DNA of 64,000 bases from Archivesica marissinica (taxonomy: Eukaryota > Mollusca > Bivalvia > Venerida > Vesicomyidae), in contig CM026398.1 in NCBI GenBank assembly GCA_014843695.1, positions 19,251,543 to 19,315,542 of the forward strand, read 5' to 3'. The notes beneath the pieces are model-generated. The model saw nothing but the letters and a program-made list of their open reading frames with translations. It did not search any database and was not told the origin of the DNA. Positions 35,226 to 45,800 of this stretch are shown here, in pieces; position 1 is the stretch's first letter, and every line of letters begins with the position of its first letter. Made by a program: the position numbers and the translations under genes.

Positions 35226-35603
35226 GGGGCAATAACTTCCTCAAAGATTTAATGGGACAATAACTTCATCATCAAAGATTTCACGGGGCAATAACTTTTG
35301 GACAAGTATATTCCAGGGGCAGAACTCTGTCATAACTTTTCCAAGCGGAACACAGTGATGGTATGCACAACTACATTTTATACTAATGTTTCCCTGTCCA
35401 GTTTCATGGATTATCTACAAGGTTTTGGAGCAAGATAAGACGGACAGATGCACATACAATGTAATTCCAATATAGTTTCCACCTTCTTCAATGCAGGGGT
35501 GAGGTATAAATAGTAGATATGGAACTAAATGGTTCACAATTGCTGGAATGAGTCCCTGAATTCTAAATTACGGTACCTAGAAATTGAGCAACTAAATGTG
35601 GGT

Positions 35604-35832
35604 GGAAGTCGTGATAGCGCAGTGGATGCGCGTTCGCTTCAGGTGCGAAAGGTCCAGAGTTTGAGCCCCACTGGAGCCGTTACGATTGTGCCCTTAGGCA
35701 AGGCATTTAAATTCCACGTTGCCTCTTCTCTCTCCCTCGTGGCGATGGATTCCATCAGGAATGAGGTCTCGAGAGTGATTTATACAAGTTGAAATAACTT
35801 GTTTCGCAATCGAGCTAAAATAAATTTGTATA
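35604..35832 (+). mobile_element. Family-B SINE, full length with 15-bp target duplication
   Basis: It has head with A box tagcgcagtgg, B box gtttgagcccc, body and tail. The sequence aactaaatgtgggtg is at 35590-35604 and again at 35833-35847. Confidence 0.88.
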
Positions 35833-35872
35833 AACTAAATGTGGGTGCTAATAAATGTTTGACTGTATATAT

Positions 35873-36088
35873 CAGGGCTCATTATAGAGAACGAAAATAG
35901 TACCCTGACTGGGGCCCCACTTATCCCAATTTTTTTTTTTACAATTGTCATACAAATGTTGTATTTAATAAATGGTAATTCTGTGCATTTTAACCATATT
36001 TTGTTGAAATTAGTAAATAATACCATTTAAGGACGTGATCACGCGCTTTCTCACTTCTCCCCAAAACTCTGACCTAGAACGAGTCCCG
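35873..36088. mobile_element. hAT-like MITE, degraded copy
   Basis: It starts cagggctcattatag and ends ctagaacgagtcccg. The middle matches the complement of 40976-41273 (for example tgtgcattttaacc, cacgcgctttctcacttctc). Confidence 0.65.
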
Positions 36089-36461
36089 CTATATGCATGA
36101 AACAATCTCCGACTAAACATACAAGCTCCAAATAAATAAATGCTCACAACTTATTAGTTATCACAGTAACATAAATATGTATAAAGCTATGGGCATAAAA
36201 TATGTCTACACACACGACATGCAGAGGACAACAATAATACGTCTAAATAACGTGATAAAATGAAAATAAACAAATGGATCAGTTCAATTCTGGAATGTAT
36301 GTCTTTAGTATTTACCATCACATATCTATTTAAACATTAAAACCTACTATGGAAGTTCACTACATCTTTCTCTATATATATATTGTACAACATTATAGAC
36401 CAATCGAATGCTAGCATGGAAATAACATAATAAATTTATATACAGCTTATATTACTGTCCA

Positions 36462-36965
36462 TACTTGCCTATAAGACGAGTTATTTACCACCAGATTATG
36501 GCCTCAAAGTGGCTTCCCGTCCATACTCGCCTATAAGACGAGTTATTTACCACCAGATTATGGTCTCAAAGTGGCTTCCCGTCCATACTCGCCTATAAGA
36601 CAAGTTTTTTACCACCAGATTATGGTCTCAAAGTGGCTTCCCGTCCATACTCGCCTATAAGACGAGTTATTTAACACCAGATTATGGTCTCAAAGTGGCT
36701 TCCCGTCCATACTCGACTATAAGACGAGTTTTTTACCACCAGATTATGGTCTCAAAGTAGCTTCCCGTCCATACTCGACTATAAGACGAGCTTTTTACCA
36801 CCAGATTATGGTCTCAAAGTGGCTTCCCGTCCATACTCGCCTATAAGACGAGTTATTTACCACCAGATTATGGTCTCAAAGTGGCTTCCCGTCCATACTC
36901 ACCTATAAGACGAGTTATTTACCACCAGATTATGGTCTCAAAGTGGCTTCCCGTCCATACTCGAT
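36462..36965 (+). repeat. 62-bp satellite built from family-G element ends
   Basis: There are eight copies of a unit containing gtccatactcgcctataaga, accaccagattatgg and tctcaaagtggcttccc. These strings match the two ends of the family-G element (26341-26935), so the satellite seems to have arisen from its termini. Confidence 0.9.
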
Positions 36966-37174
36966 TCACACTTAATGCAAGAGAATGCTATATTTCACTG
37001 TTTCCAACCAGTGGAAGATGGCATTTTATCTGCCACTGCTTTCGTTTCATATTCCTCCGCTGTTGTTTGTACTTTTGTATTTTAGCTATTTTCTGACAAT
37101 CATACAGTTAATTATAAAATATTATACAAGTATTCACTTCTCTTCAGGTCAATAACTCAAATTTATTACTTTAA

Positions 37175-37397
37175 ACTTTTATTTATTTTACAACGATTAC
37201 TAAACAAGTTTTAACAACTTATATTAATCACTCTCGTTGGTCATTCGTGTGAGAGGAAACCGGTTTAACCTGAGAAAACCAACCTGTCCGATCTGGCGAC
37301 CATCATACCATCTCACATACTTCCTGGTCCGAGGATCGAACCCAGATTGCATTGGTAGAGAAGTGAGCGCGCTAAACACTGCGCTAATCAGACAGCC
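37175..37397 (-). mobile_element. Family-D tRNA-SINE
   Basis: On the minus strand the head reads gtctgattagcgcagtgttt, with B box ggttcgatcct. A body with cagatcggacaggttgg follows, and the tail gagagtgattaatataagtt is shared with family B. Confidence 0.75.
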
Positions 37398-37607
37398 TCA
37401 AATTCATTAAGAACAGTTTTTATAAAAGCTCCTTTCAGCTTCCTACTTGTTCCTCTGCTATCATGTATGTCGTATGTTATATGCGAGTTATGTTTTATTC
37501 AATAAATATTGACCCAAAACAGAAGGCTATTGACAAAGACGAAGTCAATATTCCCTCCACTGGAAAAATTGTTTGAGCTATTGACCTGAAGAAAAGTGAA
37601 TAATAGT

Positions 37608-37853
37608 TTAACCCTTTCAACCCCACAGGCCTCTAAATAGGCTTATGAAAAGTGTAGATCCAGATGAGCCGGCTCGTAACGAGCCGTCTCATCAGGATCT
37701 GCACTTTTTTGCCAGTAATAATTATTACTATTTTTAGATAAAATTACCCATTTTGATAAATGAACTGGTCCAAATGTAATTTTCTTATTAATTTATTGGT
37801 CTAAAAATAGCATGCACCAGTCCATGTCAGTTACTTGGGGTTGAAAGGGTTAA
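37608..37853. mobile_element. TTAA MITE, family E
   Basis: It starts ttaaccctttcaacccca and ends ggggttgaaagggttaa. The hairpin is ggctcgtaacgagcc. Confidence 0.8.
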
Positions 37854-38280
37854 TGGAATAAATTAGTCTTAAATAAACACTACCCACACATTATTGACGT
37901 TTTTCTCTCAAAATTAGTCAAATATGGCAATACGATAAGCAAGGTTTGACAGAGATGGGCCCATTCACCATACCACAAGAACTCTATTTGTTTGAACACA
38001 TCTGCAATTTTTCACAAATACAAATGTAACTACAAAAATTGAGACCAATGAGAGTAAATCCACTATTATCTCCCCTGATCATGGTGCAGATTATATGTTG
38101 GTATTCATTTGGAAGATCAGTGACTGTCGTATTTAGTATTTTCTGTAAATGACGCTAAAAAGTTTGTAACAATTCCATACTTGAGCGAAATTGATATTTT
38201 GTTGGTTGTAAAAGTTTAACATGCACACATGCGTAATCGCAATCAAAATTTACAGGCAATATTTACTTTAATACATTATA

Positions 38281-38615
38281 ATGAGAAACATCTGTCAGTT
38301 ACTGCCCCTGAATACTCCCTATAAGTATTTTCCTCTGTTTTTATCGTTGTTTCCTTTGCACAAGATGCTAGCAATTTTATTCCACTATCATTTAATATGA
38401 TAATTAAATTACTATATCTCGACATATCTCCTACAGTAAATGCAATGAGTACAGTACTTATTTGTAAAACAATGCTATCCGTTAATTAACACGATTTTGA
38501 TAAAATCACAGTTATCATACCGCAACATCTGGTTAGGGAACAACAGTAAAATCAAAGGATAAATCAGACTTTATATGCCAAGGGAGGTAATAGAAAATTA
38601 AGAGATGTCTCTCAT
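38281..38615. repeat. Dispersed 300-bp repeat, copy 1
   Basis: It shares long blocks with 40197-40565, such as ttactgcccctgaatactcc, cagcaacat-type cgcaacatctggttagggaa and gagatgtctctcatt. The two copies bracket the last exon of gene 2. Confidence 0.75.
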
Positions 38616-38694
38616 TATGTCCCTTATCATTGTTTCTGGAGAGGTCTTGTTCTATATGTATATAAATATTTTTAAAGTGCCCCTTTGGAATGAG

Positions 38695-38985
38695 AGGTGT
38701 CACATGACCATGTAAGTCCTGTGGTTTCAAGAAATGTTTGACATGACTATGTAAGTCCTGTGGTCTAAAGAAATAGCTAACATGACCATGCTAGTCCTGT
38801 GGTCTACAGAAATGGCTAACATGACCATACCAGCCCTGTGTTCTAAAGAAATAGCTAACATGACTATGTAAGTCCTGTGGTCTCCAAAAAATGGTTAACA
38901 TCACAATGTAAGTCATGTGGTCATAAAAATGGTTAACATGACAATGAATGTCCTGTGGTCTCAAGAAATGGTTCACATGTAATGG
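38695..38985 (+). repeat. 40-bp tandem array
   Basis: There are about seven diverged copies of catgactatgtaagtcctgt followed by ggtctaaagaaatggctaa. Confidence 0.85.
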
Positions 38986-39222
38986 TATATAATTTTACAA
39001 ATATTGGCATGAAATCTGGCTTCATAAGTCATAAGTTTGATAAAGCTGATAAGACAGGCCAGAGGTTAGTATATTATTTATATACAGTATGTACAAGTAT
39101 ACAATACAAGCACCTCGGTACCAGAAATATAAAAGCATATGGCATTTTGCTCCCCTAATTTACATATTTGAAGTCGTTTGCATAAAACTGGTTTTTAGTT
39201 ACTGTAGAACATTATTTATTTG

Positions 39223-39413
39223 CCAGAGCGACGCCTCCTGAAGAGATTAGTTATTTTAGATTTTGGAGGATAGTGCATGATACAGACAGAGACCCATTCC
39301 AGAATCTCCTCTGGTTCTTTTACATGCACGGTGTAAAGCACCGACACGAGACCTCGGTTTAACGTCCCATTCGAAAGACTGTTAATTTATTAGAGTCAGA
39401 CGGGGGATCGCCA
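39223..39413 (-). mobile_element. Family-C SINE, head truncated
   Basis: On the minus strand the body from gtcagac through aacagtctttcgaatggg to ctaatctcttcaggaggc is present. The tRNA-like head is gone. It lies in the probable 3' UTR of gene 2. Confidence 0.75.
39386..39391 (-). promoter_or_regulatory. Candidate poly(A) signal for gene 2, inside a SINE
   Basis: The complement reads AATAAA about 335 bases after the gene 2 stop. It lies inside the same-orientation family-C SINE fragment 39223-39413, so the transcript end may be supplied by the SINE. Another AATAAA complement lies near 39207. Neither is demonstrated. Confidence 0.3.
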
Positions 39414-39725
39414 GCATTGATTTTTCGTGATGCATTACACATGCTCAATTTCAGAATTCGAATTAATTGAAAATGTTCAAAAATCGTGAAACATCTGAAG
39501 AACAAAATAATTGCTTACACGTATATGGCGGCATCCACTGAACATATACAGTTGTCACGCCTTGTATTATATTAACAATTGTATAATCTGGGCAGGTTTG
39601 ATTCACCACACCAGGACCAATTTACGTTTGGCAAAACACATTTTTGTGCGCATCAACTAGTGTATAATCCATCGTATCTCAAAGTGAAAGTATCTGTGTG
39701 TCACGTGACTATGTAAGTCACATGA

Positions 39726-39872
39726 TCAACCAGTTCCCCATTTCCTACAAGCTTTAACTCCCAGTTTGTGCCACTCGTCAGCCGTGACGCAGCTCATTTC
39801 AAACACGTCCATGGCTGCCACGGAACACGCACCTATGTATGCTGCATGGTAACGCTGCGGTGACGCATGCAC
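39726..39872 (-). CDS. Gene 2 terminal exon (actin C-terminal subdomain 1)
   Basis: The minus-strand acceptor is tttctcttctag and the stop TGA is at the complement of 39726-39728. It has 147 nt, 49 codons in phase 0. It encodes [20 protein letters not shown] and then a segment with [15 protein letters not shown], aligned with actin [20 protein letters not shown] and WISKQEYDESGP. This exon is too short and too far from the others to be obvious without following the actin alignment. Confidence 0.85.
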   Translation of the reverse strand: [48 protein letters not shown]

Positions 39873-42800
39873 CTAGAAGAGAAACAACAACCCATTACAC
39901 AATAATCTACGTCAATCATAGCCGTCCCGACTATCAAACCAAAGCAGATTGTTTACCTGAAATGCCTTTGAAATCCTGTTGGGGTAGTTTATTACATGAA
40001 TTTAATTTTATCTATTCAAGATGTGCTAGTGGTGAATGTTTATTATTGTTATCGTATAAAGTAATACACGCACAATTTTCACATTTGGACAGCGACACAC
40101 GAAAATTGGCACATGGACATAATTAACAAAAATGAGGCCTATGCCACAATGTCTCAAAAACAAATCCTGAAAAATTTCCAAATTATATATTACCAGTGAG
40201 TTACTGCCCCTGAATACTCCCTAAAAGTAGATAGGTCCTATGAAGTGTTTTCCTCTGTTTTTATCATTGTTTCCTTTGCACACAACATGCTAGCAATTTT
40301 ATTCCACTATCGCTTCTTATGAGTATTAAATTACTATATCACGACATATCTCCTACAGTATATGCAATGGGTACTTATTTGTAATACAATGTTATCAGTT
40401 AATTACCACTATTTTGATAAAATCACATTTATCATACCGCAACATCTGGTTAGGGAACAACAGTAAAAACAAAGGATTCTAATTAAAAGGGCCTATTCAC
40501 ATTTTGGAATAAATCAGACTTTATCTGCCAAGGGAGGGAATAGAAAATTAGAGATGTCTCTCATTGAGAGAGTTTCATAATATTTCACTTATTAACCCTT
40601 TCAACACCACAGACCTCTAAATAGGCTTACAAAAAGTGTAGATCCAGATGAGCCGGCTCGTCACGAGCCGTCTCATCAGGATCTGCACTTTTGCCAGTGA
40701 TATGACTATTTTTAGACATAATTACCCATTTTGATAAATGAACTTGTCCAAATGTGATTTTCTGATTCATTTATTGGTTTATGAATATCATGGACCAGTC
40801 CATGTGAGTTACTTGGTGTTGAATGGGTTAACATAGAAAGCTATTATTATCACTCATGGCCTCGTGGCTATCACCACTTGTGATAATAATGCTTTCAATG
40901 TTCATTCCATGAAATAGAATTCTATATACTTTATTTATTTTACAACGATTGCGAAGCAAGTTTTAACAACTTATACAGGGTTCATTCTAGGTCAGAATTT
41001 TTGGGAGAAGTGAGAAAGCGCGTGATTGCTTCCTTAAATGGTGTTCTTTAATATACTTCTGCAAAATAGGGTTAAAATGCACAGTACAACCATTAAATAC
41101 AACATTTGAATAGAAGGAGTGCTTTATAATGGGCCAGTGTATCTTACTAGACAAAATTTTGTTTGAAAATCGTAAAAATCAAAACATATTTTTTTTTTAG
41201 GGAGAAGTGGGGCCCCCAGAGGGCGATGTCAGGGTCCCTAGGGCGACAATTTCGCCCACTAAACTGATCCCTGCTTATATTAATCACTCTCGTTGGCTCG
41301 GATCAAAGCATATGTGGTAATTCTATCATACACTGAACCAAACAAATATCCTCTTAATCTTCCTTAGATGTGAAACCACTCGCAGGGATGAAGTTATATT
41401 CCTTCTATAACGTCTATTTCAGTAATTAATTTTGACTTCAACCCTTTATTGGATTTCCCGGTGATAGGTAGTGCCTATTTCATATTATGTTATTATGTAA
41501 ATGCACAGCACTAGTGAGATAATCTGTTAGAAGAATTTGACCTTGGAATTGGGTCAAGGTTAACATATATATTTAAATGCAGACCTTGGAATTGGGTCAA
41601 GGTTAACATATATATTTAAATGCAGAGCACTAGTGTCTTGGGTTATCATTGAGAACATGAACACAATTTTTTGTGTCAAGAGATGAAGACTGTGTTCAAG
41701 TGTTTTACAAGTCTGATTGGTTGATTCTGAGTTTTGAGATGGTAGAAAAGTTTTATAACCTCGGGCATATGAGACTATGAGTATTGTATGTGAACATCAG
41801 CAAAATGTGTGGTCAAGTGTTTTTTGTGATGAAGATGGTGTGGCCAAGTGTTTTTTGTGATGAAGACGGTGTGGTTAAGTGTTTTTTGTGATGAAGATGG
41901 TGTGGTCAAGTGTTTTTGTGATGAAGATGATGTGGTCAAGTGTTTTTTGTGATGAAGATGGTGTGGTCAAGTGTTTTTTGTGATGAAGATGGTGTGGTCA
42001 AGTGTTTTTTGTGATGAAGATGGTGTGGTCAAGTGTTTTTTACAAGTCTTAGACCTTCTGACTATGAGTTTGTATGTGAACATCAGCAAAATTTGTCACG
42101 TGATGAGGTTGATCTTGAGAAGAACAACAGGTTTTTGATGACCAGCAAAGTTAAAAATATGGTCCTGCATGATCCTCCCAATCTCAATATACCGACGAAG
42201 ACTTACCTCCACTATGGCTGCAGGAGGCGCCAACTTCCTCAACTCCTCCTGTAGTCTCTCAGCAAACCCTGGTATTGTTGTCACGCCACCACTCAAACAC
42301 ACAGATCTGAAGTCAAAAGTTTAAAACAAAACTGAAAACTATCATTCTCAATTGATAAACTTATCTGAAACATAGTATCAAGGGAGACAAACATAGCATA
42401 AAGGGAGACAAGCATAGTATTAAGGGAGACAAACATGGTAGCGAGGGAAACAAACATAGTATCAAGGGAGACAAACATAGCATAAAGGGAGACAAACATA
42501 GTATAAAGGGAGACAAACATGGTATTAAGGGAGACAAAAATAGTATCAAGGGAGACAAACATAGTACTAAGGGAGACAAAAATAGTATTAAGGGAGACAA
42601 ACATAGTATCAAGGGAGACAAACATGGTATAAAGGGAGACAAACAGAGTATCAAGGGAGACAAACATAGTATCAAGGGAGACAAACATGGTATTAAGGGA
42701 GACAAAAATAGTATAAAGGGAGACAAACATGGTATTAAGGGAGACAAAAATAGTATCAAGGGAGACAAACATAGAGTCAAGGGAGACAAACATAGTACTA

Positions 42801-45800
42801 AGGGAGACAAAAATAGTATTAAGGGAGACAAACATAGTATCAAGGGAGACAAACATGGTATAAAGGGAGACAAACAGAGTATCAAGGGAGACAAACATAG
42901 TATCAAGGGAGACAAACATAGTATTAAGGGAGACAAAAATAGTATAAAGGGAGACAAACATAGTATTAAGGGAGACAAAAATAGTATAAAGGGAGACAAA
43001 CATAGTACTAAGGGAGACAAACATAGTACTAAGGGAGACAAAAATAGTATAAAGGGAGACAAACATAGTACTAAGGGAGACAAACAGAATCAAGGGAGAC
43101 AAACATAGTCAAGGGAGACAAACATAGAATCAAGGGAGACAAAACAGTATAAAGGGAGACAAACATAGTATTAAGGGAGACAAAAATAGTATAAAGGGAG
43201 ACAAACATAGTACTAAGGGAGACAAACATAGTATCAGGGAGACAAACATAGAGTCAAGGGAGACAAACATAGAGTCAAGGGAGACAAACATAGTACTAAG
43301 GGAGACAAACATAGTACTAAGGGAGACAAACAGAGTATCAAGGGAGACAAACATAGAGTCAAGGGAGACAAACATAGTATCAAGGGAGACAAACAGTATA
43401 AAGGGAGACAAACATGGTATTAAGGGAGACAAAAATAGTATAAAGGGAGACAAACATAGTACTAAGGGAGACAAACATAGTACTAAGGGAGACAAAAATA
43501 GTATAAAGGGAGACAAACATAGTACTAAGGGAGACAAACAGAGTATCAAGGGAGACAAACATAGAGTCAAGGGAGACAAACATAGTATCAAGGGAGACAA
43601 ACAGTATAAAGGGAGACAAACATGGTATTAAGGGAGACAAAAATAGTATAAAGGGAGACAAACATAGTACTAAGGGAGACAAACATAGTACTAAGGGAGA
43701 CAAAAATAGTATAAAGGGAGACAAACATAGTACAAAGGGAGACAAACATAGTATCAAGGGAGACAAACATAGAATCAAGGGAGACAAACATAGAATCAAG
43801 GGAGACAAAAATAGTATAAAGGGAGACAAACATAGTACTAAGGGAGACAAACATAGTACTAAGGGAGACAAACATAGTATCAAGGGAGACAAACATAGAG
43901 TCAAGGGAGACAAACATAGAGTCAAGGGAGACAAACATAGTACTAAGGGAGACAAACATAGAGTCAAGGGAGACAAACATAGAGTCAAGGGAGACAAACA
44001 TAGTATCAAGGGAGACAAACAGTATAAAGGGAGACAAACATGGTATTAAGGGAGACAAAAATAGTATAAAGGGAGACAAACATAGTACTAAGGGAGACAA
44101 ACATAGTACTAAGGGAGACAAAAATAGTATAAAGGGAGACAAACATAGTACTAAGGGAGACAAACAGAGTATCAAGGGAGACAAACATAGAGTCAAGGGA
44201 GACAAACATAGTATCAAGGGAGACAAACAGAGTATCAAGGGCGACAAACATAGAGACAAGGGAGACAAACATAGTACTAAGGGAGACAAACAGAGTATCA
44301 AGGGCGACAAACATAGAGTCAAGGGAGACAAACATAGTATCAAGGGAGACAAACAGTATAAAGGGAGACAAACATGGTATTAAGGGAGACAAAAATAGTA
44401 TAAAGGGAGACAAACATAGTACTAAGGGAGACAAACATAGTACTAAGGGAGACAAAAATAGTATAAAGGGAGACAAACATAGTACTAAGGGAGACAAACA
44501 GAGTATCAAGGGAGACAAACATAGAGTCAAGGGAGACAAACATAGTATCAAGGGAGACAAACAGTATAAAGGGAGACAAACATGGTATTAAGGGAGACAA
44601 AATAGTATAAGGGAGACAAACAAATAGTATAAAGGGAGACAAACATAGTATAAGGGAGACAAATAGTATAAAGGGAGACAAACATAGTACAAGGGAGACA
44701 AACATAGTACAAGGGAGACAAACATAGTATCAAGGGAGACAAACATAGTATCAAGGGAGACAAACATGTATAAGGGAGACAAACATAGTATCAAGGGAGA
44801 CAAACATAGTATCAAGGGAGACAAACATAGTATCAAGGGAGACAACATAGTATCAAGGGAGACAAACATAGTATCAAGGGAGACAAACATAGTACTAAGG
44901 GAGACAAACAAGTATCAAGGGAGACAAACATAGTCAAGGGAGACAAACATAGTATCAAACAAAAAAGGGAGACAAACATAAAAGGGAGACAAACAGAGTA
45001 TCAAGGAGACAAACATAGATCAAGGGAGACAAACATAGTATCAAGGTATTGTAAAATATTGCGAGATAATGTCAAATGTTGTCAGATAATGTAAAATATT
45101 GTAAGACAATGTAAAATGCTGGCAGATAATGTAAAATAGTAAGAGATAATGTAAAATAGTAAGAGATAATGTAAAATAGTAAGAGATAATGTAAAATAGT
45201 AAGAGATAATGTAAAATAGTAAGAGATAATGTAAAATAGTAAGAGATAATGTAAAATAGTAAGAGATAATGTAAAATAGTACGAGATAATGTAAAATAGT
45301 ACGAGATAATGTAAAATAGTAAGAGATAATGTAAAATAGTACGAGATAATGTAAAATGTTGCAAGATAATGTCAAATGTTACGAGATAATGTAAACTGTT
45401 GTCAGATGACAGAAAATAGTATATGGAAGTCGTGATAGCACAGTGGTAGCGCATTCACTTCAGATGCGAAAGGTCCGGAATTCAAGCTCCACTGGGAGCC
45501 GTTACGATTGTGCCCTTAGGCAAGGCATTTAAATTCCACATTACCTCTTCTCTCTCCCTTATGGCGATGGATTCCATCAGGAATGAAGTCTCAAGAGTGA
45601 TTAATATAAGAACTTGTTTTGCAATTGAGCTAAATTCAATTTGTTTAAACTAAACTATACACAGATACACACCTATACATCTGTTTTCTGGCATCCATAG
45701 GACATTGTTGTATGGCAGAATAAATCTGCCTTTGTATGTTCTTATAATCCATCTCCCACATCGCTGTGTTGAAAAATCCTTCAGGACTCTTAAAACATGA

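Noticed and set aside
42293..44911. Long minus-strand frames of MSPLILCLSP / MFVSLDTMFVSL type
   Set aside because: They are read-through of 21-bp units (three frames stay open because 21 is a multiple of 3). They overlap a gene 2 intron and lack any exon signal or non-repeat part.
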